Positions 32,915 through 41,548 of a DNA stretch of 44,184 bases are shown here, piece by piece. Every line of letters starts with the position of its first letter. The stretch's first letter is position 1. Both the position numbers and the translations under genes were made by a program. Source of the DNA: Gordonia desulfuricans NBRC 100010 (lineage in GTDB: Bacteria; Actinomycetota; Actinomycetes; Mycobacteriales; Mycobacteriaceae); contig NZ_BCNF01000082.1 of the NCBI RefSeq assembly GCF_001485495.1, positions 1 to 44,184 on the forward strand, written 5' to 3'. The notes under the pieces are model-generated. The model ran no database searches, had not been told where the DNA came from, and was given only the letters and a program-made list of their open reading frames with translations.

Positions 32915-34222
32915 ATGAGCACGCTGTCCGACGATCTGCAGACCCTGGCGCACGAGGCCTACGTCTATCTCTATCCGTTGGTGACGATGGACGTCACCCG
33001 GCGGGTGACGTGCGCGACGCCGGCCGGTGCGCGGCCTGCGTTCGGTCCACCGAACACTTTCCACCACATCCGTGCATTCCCCACCGCCGACTTCCGTGCG
33101 GTGGTGCGGCCGAACTTCGACACGCTCTACTCGTCGGCGTGGCTGGACCTCACCGCCGGGCCGGTACGGATCCACGTTCCCGACAGCGGCGACCGGTATT
33201 TCATGCTGCCGATGCTGGACATGTGGACCGACGTCTTCGCCAACCCCGGCAAGCGGACCACCGGGACCGGCGCCCAGGACTACCTCGTCGTCCCACCCGG
33301 GTGGGACGGTGAGGTCCCCGACGGTGCCGAACTCGTCACCTCGCCGACGCCGTATGCCTGGATCATCGGCCGCACCCAGACCAACGGGCCCCACGACTAT
33401 GCGGCGGTCAACGCCTTCCAGGACGGACTATCGGTCACCGAGATCGGCGGTGCCCGAGACGTTTCGGTGGATTCAGATCTCGATCCCGACACCGAGCCGC
33501 TGGGATATGTGAACTCGATGAAGGCGGTGGACTTCTTCGGTTACGCCACAAGGCTTCTCGCGGTGAACCCGCCACATGTCACCGACTTCTCCCAGCTGGC
33601 GAGGCTCGGGCGGCTGGGGATCGGTGTGGGCCCGGACTTCGACGCGTCGGCGTTCGCCGCCGCCGAACTCGAGCAGCTGCAGGCCGGTGCGGATGCGGCA
33701 CTCCAGTCGTTGCGCACCGCTCCCGGCCTGCTCGCCCGACCCGCGAACGGATGGGGCATGCTGACCGGCGGGATGGGGGTCTACGGCAACTTCTACCTGC
33801 TGCGCGCCATGGTCACGCTGGTCGGACTCGGGGCGAATCCGCCCGAGGACGCGATCTATCCGCTGCTGCTGGTCGATGCCGACGGCGACAAACCCATGGG
33901 TGAGACCGACTACGTGTTGCACTTCGACGCCGACGCCCTCCCGCCGGTGTCGGCGTTCTGGTCGGTGACGATGTACGACGCGGACGGGTTCCAGGTCGCC
34001 AACGAGCTCGACCGCTTCGCCCTCGGCGACCGCGACCCCCTCGTCTATCACGACGACGGATCGCTGGACATCTACATCCAGCGCACCAATCCCGGTGGTC
34101 GGCGTGAGGCCAACTGGCTCCCGGCGTCAACCGGAGAACTGGGCATCACCCTGCGTCTCTACGCACCCCACGCCGCCGCGCTCGACGGACGCTGGCAGCC
34201 GCCCGCACTCGTGAAGTCGTAG
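32915..34222 (+). CDS. DUF1254/DUF1214 domain protein
   Basis: A 435-residue protein. The N-terminal DUF1254 part contains AYVYLYPLVTMDVTRR, then RPNFDTLYSSAWLDL and MLPMLDMWTDVFANPGKRT; the C-terminal DUF1214 part ends PPVSAFWSVTMYDADGFQVANELDRFALGDRD...LDIYIQRTNPGG...NWLPAS. This pairing is common across bacteria and has no settled function. No signal peptide is visible, so this copy may be cytoplasmic. GAGGAG precedes the ATG. Placement after an ECF41 module is suggestive, but there is no ECF41-type promoter directly before it. Confidence 0.85.
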   Translation: MSTLSDDLQTLAHEAYVYLYPLVTMDVTRRVTCATPAGARPAFGPPNTFHHIRAFPTADFRAVVRPNFDTLYSSAWLDLTAGPVRIHVPDSGDRYFMLPMLDMWTDVFANPGKRTTGTGAQDYLVVPPGWDGEVPDGAELVTSPTPYAWIIGRTQTNGPHDYAAVNAFQDGLSVTEIGGARDVSVDSDLDPDTEPLGYVNSMKAVDFFGYATRLLAVNPPHVTDFSQLARLGRLGIGVGPDFDASAFAAAELEQLQAGADAALQSLRTAPGLLARPANGWGMLTGGMGVYGNFYLLRAMVTLVGLGANPPEDAIYPLLLVDADGDKPMGETDYVLHFDADALPPVSAFWSVTMYDADGFQVANELDRFALGDRDPLVYHDDGSLDIYIQRTNPGGRREANWLPASTGELGITLRLYAPHAAALDGRWQPPALVKS

Positions 34223-34295
34223 CGATTCGGGGTTTGTGGGTGGCGGCGGGGGGTCGGGTGTCCTCCTGGTTGTGGTCGCGTTCCGGGGTTGGTGG

Positions 34296-34531
34296 GGGAG
34301 GTTTCGACTCGGGTCCTCGCCCTTCGGGCTCGGTCCCGGCTCAACCATCTTGGGGGGCTGGGTAATTGGTGCTTGGGGTGCTGGGTAATTGGTGGTTTGT
34401 GGAGGGTTGTGTCGCCCGGTTTGTGATCAACCATCGTGTGGTGCTGGGCAATTGGGTGTTGTGTCACGGTGATTGAGCCGACGAGGAGCGTAGCGACGAG
34501 GCGTGTCGAAATCTCCGCAGGCCGAACACGG
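34296..34531. repeat. Palindromic repeat site 3 (inverted pair)
   Basis: GGAGGTTTCGACTCGGGTCC...CGGCTCAACCAT (near 34297-34350) and GGTGATTGAGCCGACGAGG...GTGTCGAAATCTCCGCAG (near 34468-34522) are one X-type and one Y-type unit facing each other. The second is nearly the same as the Y units at 4155 and 4379, although it is 30 kb away. Between them are T/G-rich repeats with GGTAATTGG repeated (near 34361-34391). No gene is seen in 34223-34629. Confidence 0.75.
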
Positions 34532-34616
34532 AACGCGACCACGACCGCCGTGATCACCGCACCGCCGCGACCGGCAGAACATTCGCCGTCGCGCTGTGGG
34601 CCCGGCCGCGAAGAAC

Positions 34617-34622
34617 TACCCT
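34617..34622 (+). promoter_or_regulatory. -10 box (TACCCT) of the second VOC gene
   Basis: TACCCT lies 7 nt before the ATG at 34630 with no ribosome site in between, giving a probable leaderless start right after repeat site 3. Confidence 0.5.
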
Positions 34623-34629
34623 GATCCCC

Positions 34630-35007
34630 ATGATCACCGGCCTGCATTCGCTGATCTATTGCGACGATCCGGAAGCCGCGCGTGCGTTCTTCCGGGACGT
34701 CCTGGGTTTTCCCGGCGTCGACACCGGTGGCGGGTGGCTGATCTTCACGACCGGCCCGAGTGAGCTGGCCGCGCACCCGAGTTCGTGGGAGTACGAAGGA
34801 CGGTCGGGTGGTACCGACCAGCGGTTCGACGTCTCGTTCATGTGTGACGACCTTGCCCTCACGATGAGCGAACTCGCCGCGAAAGGCGTCGAGTTCACCG
34901 GTGCGCCGGCCGAACAGCCGTGGGGTTACTCGATCGGGGTCAAGGTACCCGGTGCAGGCGAGATCACGATCTACGAACCGAGATACGATCCGCCCGCGCT
35001 GATGTGA
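34630..35007 (+). CDS. VOC-family (glyoxalase-like) protein
   Basis: A 125-residue single VOC module. It begins ITGLHSLIYCDDPEAARAFFRDVLGF, which is typical, and ends IGVKVPGAGEITIYEPRY, giving the final metal-ligand Glu region. LSELAAKGVEFTG-like spacing (MSELAAKGVEFTGAP) supports the fold. Reaction unknown; no close link with the VOC protein at 8714. It ends 21 nt before the convergent AraC gene. Confidence 0.85.
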   Translation: MITGLHSLIYCDDPEAARAFFRDVLGFPGVDTGGGWLIFTTGPSELAAHPSSWEYEGRSGGTDQRFDVSFMCDDLALTMSELAAKGVEFTGAPAEQPWGYSIGVKVPGAGEITIYEPRYDPPALM

Positions 35008-35028
35008 GGTGGGTGCACCTGACCGACG

Positions 35029-35799
35029 CTATCGTCCGCGGCGGGCTCCGGGAGTGTGGCCCAACGTGCGGCGATAGGTGTCGATGAAGGCGCTCGGGGT
35101 GGCCCAGCCGCAGAGGTGTGCGACATCGGTGACGGCCACGTCGTCGGCGAGCAGGATCAAGGCGCGGTGAAGCCGGACCTGGGTGCGCCACTGCGGATAG
35201 GTCAGACCGAGGTCGTCGCGGAACAGCCGGCTCAGGGTCCGCTCGCCGGCGGCGACCCGCCGGCCGAGTTGGGCGAGTGAATGTGACTGTGTGAGATCGT
35301 CGGTCACGATCGCGCACGCCTGCCTCAACCGCTCGTCGACGGGGCTGCGCAACCACAGCGCGGTCTCGCCACAGGGGCGTAACTGGTCGACGAGGACGGC
35401 GCGCAGGCGCAACCCCGCGTCGTCGAGCGGTTCGACGGCCTGTGAGCACGCGATGACGAGCTCGCGGACCAAGGCCGAGACCGCGACCACCTGCGGTCCG
35501 TCGTCGGGGAACGGATTCACATCGGGATCGAATGCCACACAGTGGAACTCGGTACGACCGAAGAATCGGTGCTCATGCCACGAGTGGGCGGGGACCCAGA
35601 TGGCCCGATCCGACGGGGCGACCCAGGTGCCGGCGTCGGTGGTGACCTCCACCAGCCCGCTTCCCGGATACACCAGCTGATGACGCGCATGATGGTGCCG
35701 GGCGATGCGATGTCCGCCCGGATGCCGCTCCACGGCGGTCACCGTCGGCGACAACGTACCGTCGTCCGACGCGGCATCGGCCTGGCGGGTATTCGACAT
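35029..35799 (-). CDS. AraC-family transcriptional regulator with cupin sensor
   Basis: A 256-residue regulator. The N-terminal cupin has IARHHHARHQLVYPGSGLVEV and later WVPAHSWHEHRFFG. The two helix-turn-helix motifs are HSLAQLGRRVAAGERTLSRLFRDDLGLTYPQWR and VAVTDVAHLCGWATPSAFIDTYRRTLGHTPG. Divergent pairing with the MFS pump suggests it activates or represses that pump in response to a small ligand. The 55-nt gap between them contains TGTC and GACA arms 15 bp apart, a weak candidate site. Confidence 0.85.
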   Translation of the reverse strand: MSNTRQADAASDDGTLSPTVTAVERHPGGHRIARHHHARHQLVYPGSGLVEVTTDAGTWVAPSDRAIWVPAHSWHEHRFFGRTEFHCVAFDPDVNPFPDDGPQVVAVSALVRELVIACSQAVEPLDDAGLRLRAVLVDQLRPCGETALWLRSPVDERLRQACAIVTDDLTQSHSLAQLGRRVAAGERTLSRLFRDDLGLTYPQWRTQVRLHRALILLADDVAVTDVAHLCGWATPSAFIDTYRRTLGHTPGARRGR

Positions 35800-35854
35800 A
35801 AGTTGTCACTTTATCGGAAGCGGACACCTGGGATGGGGTTCTAGCGTGTGATCC

Positions 35855-37030
35855 ATGAGTTCGACGACGACCCGCCCCGCCCCGGACCGAGAGGGCGTTG
35901 GAATATGGAAACGAATGCGGCACTGGATGATTGCGCATGCGGTCGATGACTTCTATCAGGGCCTGGTGCCGGCCTCGATCCCGTTCTTCGTCCTCGACCG
36001 CGGATACAGTTACACCGCGGCGTCGGGGCTCGCACTGGCCGCCACGCTCGGGTCGTCGCTGCCGCAGCCGTTCATCGGAATGATCGCCGACCGTCGTCGG
36101 ATGCTCTGGCTCGCCCCGGGCGGGCTGGCGGTGGCGGGCATCGCCGCCGGGCTCGCCGGTCTGATGCCCACCTACGTCGCCGTATGGCTGCTGCTGTTGC
36201 TGTCGGGGTTGGGAGTGGCCGCATTCCATCCGGCCGCCGGTCGCGACGCCCGACGTGATGCGGCCGGAAGTGCGACGGGCATGAGTCTGTTCGCGGCCGG
36301 TGGCAGCGTCGGTTTCTTCCTCGCCCCCGCGCTGGTCACCCCGGCCCTGGTGCATCTGGGTGTCGGCGCCACCGCACTGTTCATCCCGCCCGCGGTGCTG
36401 ATGGCGGTCGTCCTGATGCGCCATCAGCAGCGGCGTGAGGTGGTGCACGCCGCCGCGGCGAGTGCGGGCGGCCGGGATCGCTGGGTGGCGTTCTCGGTGC
36501 TGACCTCGCTGGAGGTGGTGCGCTCGATCATCTTCTTCGGCATGAACACCTTCTTGGCGCTCTTCTGGATTCGGCACCACGGCGCATCGGCGACGATGGG
36601 CGGTGTGGCGCTGACCGTCTTCCTCGGGGGCGGCGTGCTGGGCACGATGCTGGGTGGTCGGCTGGCCGACCGGATCGGGGAAGTGCGTGTGGTGCAACTG
36701 GGTTCGATCATGGCGATCCCGGCGCTGGTTCTGGTGCGGGTGGTCCCGGAGCCGTGGCTGGGCGTCATGGTCACCGCACTGTGCGGAATCGCGATCAACA
36801 TCCCGTTCGGTGTGTTGGTGAAGCTCGGGCAGGACTATCTGCCGTCACGGCCGGGGACGGCAGCAGGGGTCACCCTCGGACTCGCCGTGACCGTCGGCGG
36901 ACTGTTCGCCCCGGTACTCGGTGCGATCGCCGACCGCTCGGGACCGGAGACGGTGCTGACCGTGCTGTGCGTGATTCCCGTCGTGGCAGTGGTGCTCAGC
37001 GCGATGCTGCCGTCGCCGGACACGACCTAG
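35855..37030 (+). CDS. MFS exporter, fosmidomycin-resistance (Fsr) type
   Basis: A 391-residue major facilitator with twelve hydrophobic segments. The N-terminal HAVDDFYQGLVPASIPFFVLDRGYSY and the following AATLGSSLPQPFIGMIADRRRM (a loop 2-3 motif) are typical of the Fsr group, as are GVAAFHPAAGRDAR in the middle and LVKLGQDYLPSRPGTAAGVTLGL near the end. The family exports fosmidomycin and other small drugs or metabolites; the true substrate is unknown. It is divergent from an AraC regulator, which probably controls it. The stop overlaps the convergent secreted-protein gene by four bases. Confidence 0.8.
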   Translation: MSSTTTRPAPDREGVGIWKRMRHWMIAHAVDDFYQGLVPASIPFFVLDRGYSYTAASGLALAATLGSSLPQPFIGMIADRRRMLWLAPGGLAVAGIAAGLAGLMPTYVAVWLLLLLSGLGVAAFHPAAGRDARRDAAGSATGMSLFAAGGSVGFFLAPALVTPALVHLGVGATALFIPPAVLMAVVLMRHQQRREVVHAAAASAGGRDRWVAFSVLTSLEVVRSIIFFGMNTFLALFWIRHHGASATMGGVALTVFLGGGVLGTMLGGRLADRIGEVRVVQLGSIMAIPALVLVRVVPEPWLGVMVTALCGIAINIPFGVLVKLGQDYLPSRPGTAAGVTLGLAVTVGGLFAPVLGAIADRSGPETVLTVLCVIPVVAVVLSAMLPSPDTT

Positions 37031-37530
37031 TAGGTGCGGATGTCGGCGGCCGGTCGGGGTAGATGCGGCCGGTCGGTGGTGAGGGTGAACCGGACGGTGC
37101 CGCGTCCGGTGCGCACCGTGCGGGCGAACCCGCCCTGGTTCTCACCCAGGCCCGGTAGGTTGCCGGTCGCCGGGCCGCTCACCGTGCCGTGCGCGCCGGT
37201 CGTGAGGTTGTGCCATCCGATGGTGGCGGTGACCGAACACGGCCGGCCCGTTCCGGAGATCCCGAAGAACCCGCCGGCGACGGCGAACTCGACCGCGTCG
37301 GGGTGTTGCGGTGTGGTGTGGGCGAATGCCGTCACCACACCGCCGCAGGCGGGACCGTAGGCCACCGACGGCAGGTCGGTGATCCGCGCATCCCGACCGC
37401 CGGGGACGTACGGATCGGCCTGTGCCACGGCGACACCCGCACCGCTGCCGAGCGCCAGCGCGACGCCGAGCACCGCCACACGTATCGACACACATCCACC
37501 ACGCGAGTGGCGGGATCGGCCGGTCGTCAT
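37027..37530 (-). CDS. Predicted secreted protein of unknown function
   Basis: A 167-residue protein. An N-terminal Arg/Ser-rich region precedes a hydrophobic signal segment (IRVAVLGVALALGSGAGVAVA, residues 14-34) with a likely cleavage after AQA. The mature part has a cysteine pair (GPACGGVVTAF...GRPCSVTATIGW) and beta-rich spacing. GAGAGGAGAAACCC places the start at 37530; a longer frame exists but has a poorer ribosome site. The family is not recognised; small exported proteins with this layout are common in mycolata. Confidence 0.65.
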   Translation of the reverse strand: MTTGRSRHSRGGCVSIRVAVLGVALALGSGAGVAVAQADPYVPGGRDARITDLPSVAYGPACGGVVTAFAHTTPQHPDAVEFAVAGGFFGISGTGRPCSVTATIGWHNLTTGAHGTVSGPATGNLPGLGENQGGFARTVRTGRGTVRFTLTTDRPHLPRPAADIRTY

Positions 37531-37649
37531 GGGTTTCTCCTCTCGCCGGGATCGTCGTGTGCTCATCGGGAACATCGTGTGAGCGGGGGCACATCGTTAC
37601 CCCAGGGGCCGCTGCGCACCGACGTCGTACCCGGGTCGATGCGCAGTGC

Positions 37650-39104
37650 TCAGTGCTGTTCCTCCACGTCGCGGGAATCGGTGAGCGTCATCGCGCCGAC
37701 GGCGACCACGACGGTGATCAGTGCCGCCATCAGCAGGTAGGTGATGCGTTCGCCGTGGAAGAACGACTGCACCAGATCCGAGTCCCAGGCCCCGTCCGGC
37801 AGCACCGCAGTGACCAGTGCGGCGATGGCGGTTCCGACCACCGCGGTCCCGACGCTGGTGCCGACCTCCTGCGCGGTGTCGTTGAGGGCGGCGCCGACGG
37901 AGGTGCGGTTCTCCGGCATGCCGGAGATCAGTGCCACCGCACCGATGGTCATCACGGTGCGCAGCCCGATGGTGAAGGTCACCATGAACAGCGCGATCGG
38001 CAGGTAGCCGTGCTCCACCGACCATCCGATACCGGCCAGGGAGCCGCCGAGCAGCACTGCGGAGATCAGGCAGGCGATCCGGTGACCGAACTGCTTGCCC
38101 ATCCACTCCGAGAGCGGGGTGGCCACGACCATGGTGATGATCAGCGGCAGATTCGCGAGGCCGGCCTTCATCGGACTCCACCCATAGGCGTACTGGAAGT
38201 GCAGGATCAGCCCGAACATCACGCCGGCCATCGCGATCGAGGTCCCGATCTGGGCGATCGCCGCTCCGCGCACGGTGCCGTTGCGGAAGACCGACAGATC
38301 GAGCATGGGTTGGTCGGTTCGGCGTTCGTGCCAGATGAACAGCGCCACCGCGACGATCGCCGCGGCCACCGAACCGAGCGCGGCCGGCGACGTCCAGCCC
38401 TGTTCGACGCCGGCGGTCAGGGTGTAGCAGGCGAAGCCGATACCGAGGATCGACAGCACCGCGCCGGGGAGGTCCAGCCGATCGTCGGTGAGGTCCGCCG
38501 GATCGTCGGGCGCCACGCCCTTGCGCACACCGAGCCACGCGACCAGTGCGATCGGGGCATTGACCAGCAGCAGCCATTCCCACCTGATGTGGGCAAGGGC
38601 GGTGCCGCCGAGCAGCGGACCCAGGATGAAACCGCTCATGCCGACGACGATCATCACCGTCATCGCCCGCATCCGCAGGGCGTCGGTGTCGAAGAGCCGG
38701 AACACCAGCGAGTTGGTCACCGGCGCCATCGCCGCGGCGGCCACACCGAGCGCGGCACGCAGGGCGATGAGCTCGCCGGTCGAGTGCACCCAGATCACGC
38801 CGATGCTGATCAGGCCGAACGCGGCCAGCCCCCACAGCAGCACCCGGCGCCGGCCGAGGCGGTCGGCGGCCGAGCCGGCCGTCAGCAGCAACCCGCCGAA
38901 GGTCAGCGAGTACACGCCGGTCACCCATTGCAAGGCCAGGGTCCCGCCGCCGAGATCGCGGCCGATGGTCGGCAGCGCGATGCTCAGGAGGGTGTTGTCG
39001 ACCATCTCGACGAAGAAGGCCAGGCAGAGCGCGGTCATCGGTATCCATGCGGCCCGCAGCGACGTGTAGGTGCGCGTGGTCGCGGAGTTCTCGAGTGTCG
39101 TCAT
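37650..39104 (-). CDS. MFS drug exporter, DHA2 (14-TM) type
   Basis: A 484-residue transporter with about fourteen hydrophobic segments. FFVEMVDNTLLSIALPTIGRDL in the first helix, GSAADRLGRRRVLLWG in loop 2-3, and LGPLLGGTALAHIRWEWLLLVNAP later are the DHA2 signatures (motif C-like). Such proteins export drugs or lipids by proton antiport. It is divergent from a TetR regulator, and three operator repeats lie between them, so the TetR protein very probably represses this gene. ATG is preceded by GGGAGGTGG. Confidence 0.9.
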   Translation of the reverse strand: MTTLENSATTRTYTSLRAAWIPMTALCLAFFVEMVDNTLLSIALPTIGRDLGGGTLALQWVTGVYSLTFGGLLLTAGSAADRLGRRRVLLWGLAAFGLISIGVIWVHSTGELIALRAALGVAAAAMAPVTNSLVFRLFDTDALRMRAMTVMIVVGMSGFILGPLLGGTALAHIRWEWLLLVNAPIALVAWLGVRKGVAPDDPADLTDDRLDLPGAVLSILGIGFACYTLTAGVEQGWTSPAALGSVAAAIVAVALFIWHERRTDQPMLDLSVFRNGTVRGAAIAQIGTSIAMAGVMFGLILHFQYAYGWSPMKAGLANLPLIITMVVATPLSEWMGKQFGHRIACLISAVLLGGSLAGIGWSVEHGYLPIALFMVTFTIGLRTVMTIGAVALISGMPENRTSVGAALNDTAQEVGTSVGTAVVGTAIAALVTAVLPDGAWDSDLVQSFFHGERITYLLMAALITVVVAVGAMTLTDSRDVEEQH

Positions 39105-39124
39105 GGTCCACCTCCCTTTCTATC

Positions 39125-39171
39125 GAACAGTGTTCGGTTATCGAACAGAGTTCGATGATAGAACGATGTTC
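39125..39171. promoter_or_regulatory. Three GAAC-N3-GTTC operators at exact 18-bp spacing
   Basis: GAAC-AGT-GTTC (39125-39135), GAAC-AGA-GTTC (39143-39153) and GAAC-GAT-GTTC (39161-39171) are three palindromes centred at 39130, 39148 and 39166. Outer bases also match, mostly T-C-GAAC and GTTC-G-A. They fill the gap between the DHA2 exporter and the TetR gene, overlapping both promoters (GATAAT at 39172-39177 is a -10 candidate for the TetR gene). They are presumably bound by that TetR protein. Confidence 0.8.
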
Positions 39172-39190
39172 GATAATCGTGCAAGGGGGC

Positions 39191-39916
39191 ATGATGGAAG
39201 CCATGACGAAGACCGACGACACCGCGCGGCCGGCCCGGACGCGACGCCGCGCCTCGCATTCGATGGAGGCCGTGATCTCCACCGCCGTCGACATGCTCGA
39301 CGAGGCGGGCGAGTCAGCGTTGACCTTCCGATCGCTCGCCCAGCGCCTCGGCGGGGGCGTGGCCAGCATCTATTGGTATGTCGCGAACAAAGAAGAACTG
39401 CTCGACCGGGCCACCGACCACGTGCTCGCCGGGGTCGTCGCCGACACCGAGGCCTTCACCGGCGACGCCGCCGATCCGATCGAGAACCTGCGGTCGATCG
39501 GACACACGCTCTTCGACGCCGTCGCCGACCGGCCGTGGCTGGGTGCCTACCTGGCCGCCGACGCCGATTCGCGGCCGAACGGGGTGGCGCTCTTCGAGCG
39601 GATCGGCGCCCAGGTCATGCGGCTGGGGATGGGCCCGACGGAGACTTTCCACGCGGCCTCGGCCATCTTGAGCTTCGTCATCGGCACCGCTGCCGATCTC
39701 GGCCAGCAACCGCCGCCGCAGGAGGTGGTCGACGGATCGGTCAGCCGGGAGGAGTTCCTGGCCCGCTACGCCGACCGCTGGCGGGCCAGCGACCCGGAAC
39801 AGTTCCCGTTCCTGCACTTCGTCGCCGACCAGTTCGCCACCCACGACGACGCCGCGCAGTTCCGCGCGGGACTGGACATGCTCTTGGCCGGACTACGTCA
39901 GGCGGCCGGTCGATAG
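39191..39916 (+). CDS. TetR-family transcriptional regulator
   Basis: A 241-residue repressor. The N-terminal helix-turn-helix is AVDMLDEAGESALTFRSLAQRLGGGVASIYWYVANKEELLDRATDHVL (residues about 34-80). The C-terminal ligand domain has the TetR_C-like pattern with PIENLRSIGHTLFDAVADRPWLGAYLA. Three ATG codons near the start (39191, 39194, 39203) are possible; the first has GGGGG just upstream, and the third fits a shorter family N-terminus. It probably binds the three palindromes upstream and controls both itself and the divergent DHA2 exporter. Confidence 0.9.
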   Translation: MMEAMTKTDDTARPARTRRRASHSMEAVISTAVDMLDEAGESALTFRSLAQRLGGGVASIYWYVANKEELLDRATDHVLAGVVADTEAFTGDAADPIENLRSIGHTLFDAVADRPWLGAYLAADADSRPNGVALFERIGAQVMRLGMGPTETFHAASAILSFVIGTAADLGQQPPPQEVVDGSVSREEFLARYADRWRASDPEQFPFLHFVADQFATHDDAAQFRAGLDMLLAGLRQAAGR

Positions 39917-40001
39917 CCGGCGTCATCGATGCGCCGAAACTGCGCAAGCAGCAACGGGTTCCGAGCGGGTAGGGGCGAGAAGCCTTCGATGTCAAAGTGT
40001 C

Positions 40002-40400
40002 TCACCCGTCGCGTCGGCGATACGCGGCGACCGCTCCGGCGTGTAGCGGTACCGAACCGGTGACGATCAGCGATTGGCGGTCGAGGAACCGGCCGCCGAT
40101 GGCCTGGGCGGACACCGGCCGTGTGATCGGTGATCACCGTGTCGGACATGGACAATTCCAGGCCGGCATCTCTCTGGCGAAGCAGATGGAGGGTCGCCGC
40201 CGAGCCGCCGAGCCGCGGGTCTCGACCGGGTGGCTCGCACCGAGCCGGTCTGCGTGGCGGTCTGCGCGAGTGGTGAGCCGAACTCACCGGAGAAGCCTCG
40301 GGGTCGCCTTTTGACCATGCGTAGGGTGACCGGGGCCGCGACGGCGCAGATCGCGCTCGCGGCACGGTCGAGCAAACGGTTGCCACACCCAGTGGGAACA
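40002..40400 (-). pseudogene. Decayed TAXI-family TRAP transporter substrate-binding protein
   Basis: Pieces of a TAXI-type periplasmic binding protein are visible in different frames on the minus strand. The first (about 40400-40225) reads TLRMVKRRPRGFSGEFGSPLAQTATQTGSVRA, like the family's start of mature protein. The second (about 40215-40117) reads LGGSAATLHLLRQRDAGLELSMSDTV, the conserved N-terminal lobe. The third (about 40120-40002) reads GRFLDRQSLIVTGSVPLHAGAVAAYRRRDG and a stop, the family C-terminus. A frameshift separates the first two, and about 200 residues of the middle are missing before the third. No intact TRAP genes are near. Identification is by pattern, not alignment. Confidence 0.5.
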
Positions 40401-40561
40401 GTGCAGGACGCGTCCTCGCAGTCCCTCGGGGGAGACACGATGCGGGCGAGCCGTATCCGGGTCGGCCCAGGGCACAAGGCGCCAGAACGGACAAGCCCGT
40501 TCCGCGGTCGGATCGGGCTTGTCCGAAATCCCGGACGTCCGGCCGGTCGCACGTCGCGGAC

Positions 40562-40978
40562 TCAGTGCCGGCAGCCCTTGAGGGTCTGGAAGTCTCCGCC
40601 GAACGCGAAACCGGGGCCGGTGCAGACCGGGGCGTTCTTGCCGTCGATGACGACCGACGCGTTCGGGCCGGCGATACCGATGGCCAGGCCCGGCTTGATG
40701 CCGTTCATCTGTACCGAGGCGCCGGGGCCGATGGCGATGGCAGCGGGTCCGGCGAACCCTGTGGCCGCGGACCGGGCGACGCCGCCCCCGTCGGCGACGG
40801 CCAGACTCAGTCCGTTGGGACTCGACTGGGCCGAGCAGTGGGACTGCTGTGTGGTCTGCCCGGGCAGCCCCGGACACACCTGGGGTGCGGCGGCAGCGTG
40901 GCCGGCGCCGACGACGATCGCTCCGGCTCCGGCCGCGGCGATGAAGAATCCGACAGTTGCGCGCTTGGCAGTGATCAT
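40562..40978 (-). CDS. Predicted secreted protein of unknown function
   Basis: A 138-residue protein. A signal peptide (VGFFIAAAGAGAIVVGAGHAAAA, residues 8-30) is followed by VCPGLPGQTTQQSHCSAQSS with two cysteines, then a Gly/Ala-rich region with repeating A-I-G-I/A-pattern (AIAIGPGASVQMNG, AIGIAGPNASVVIDG) and two more cysteines near the end (APVCTGPGF and KGCRH). The repeats suggest a short beta-helix-like array held by disulfides. AGGAGAG precedes the ATG at 40978. Family not recognised. Confidence 0.65.
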   Translation of the reverse strand: MITAKRATVGFFIAAAGAGAIVVGAGHAAAAPQVCPGLPGQTTQQSHCSAQSSPNGLSLAVADGGGVARSAATGFAGPAAIAIGPGASVQMNGIKPGLAIGIAGPNASVVIDGKNAPVCTGPGFAFGGDFQTLKGCRH

Positions 40979-41244
40979 GAAAGCTCTCCTGCTCCGTGGG
41001 GGCGGCAACGGTTACCGCCGCCTAGCCATTCGGAGACCGCGCCGACCCGGATTGGTGGGAGTGATCCCGGACTACCCGCAGAGGGGCCGAGCACCACGCG
41101 AACGCAGCCGATGTCGGGCGGTGCCGGCGACGACGCACCGGGACCGTTGCCGCCGCCGGACCGCTCCCGCCTGGTGAGGCGCGGCCCGGCGCTGCCTCTC
41201 GTGCCGACCGCCACGCCGAGTCCGGCACGTCAGGCGCACCCGAG

Positions 41245-41470
41245 GTCCCGCACGAGACCACCTTCATCTCGGTCGGCGGTACGTACACCGAAGAGATAGC
41301 GGCAGACCCGACCACGTCCGCGGAGACGCTCGACGAGATCTCCGGGTCCGACCCACGGCTGCACGCGGCGCCGGCCCGAACCCGGCGGCATATCCGGCGC
41401 TGCTCGAGTGGCTCGGCCGACTTGGCGACCCGGCGGTCGACGCGGAGTTGGCGAAGCGCCCGAGGACGTG
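41245..41470 (+). pseudogene. Frameshifted remnant of a variant leucine-rich repeat protein (tentative)
   Basis: One frame reads TTFISVGGTYTEEIAADPTT and SAETLDEISGSDPRLHAA (41260-41370) and is then disrupted; a second frame continues NPAAYPALLEWLGRLGDPAVDAELAKR (about 41375-41455). Together they match the pattern of the variant leucine-rich repeat proteins of actinobacteria (DP.T.AETL..IA...P.L...A..NPA.YP.LL.WLG.LGDPAV.AAL). A single-base loss or gain near 41370 would join the frames. The rest of a gene is not visible, so it looks decayed or truncated. It sits next to the tRNA attachment site. Confidence 0.45.
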
Positions 41471-41548
41471 GGACTGCCGGTGTCCATATGGCCGACAACC
41501 CCTGAATGACCGACCGACACCCACCGCAGACACTCCGACGAAACGAAG

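Noticed and set aside
35800..35854. An ECF41-type promoter in the AraC/MFS gap (TGTCAC seen)
   Set aside because: TGTCACT lacks the final A, and no CGTC lies 16 bp downstream.
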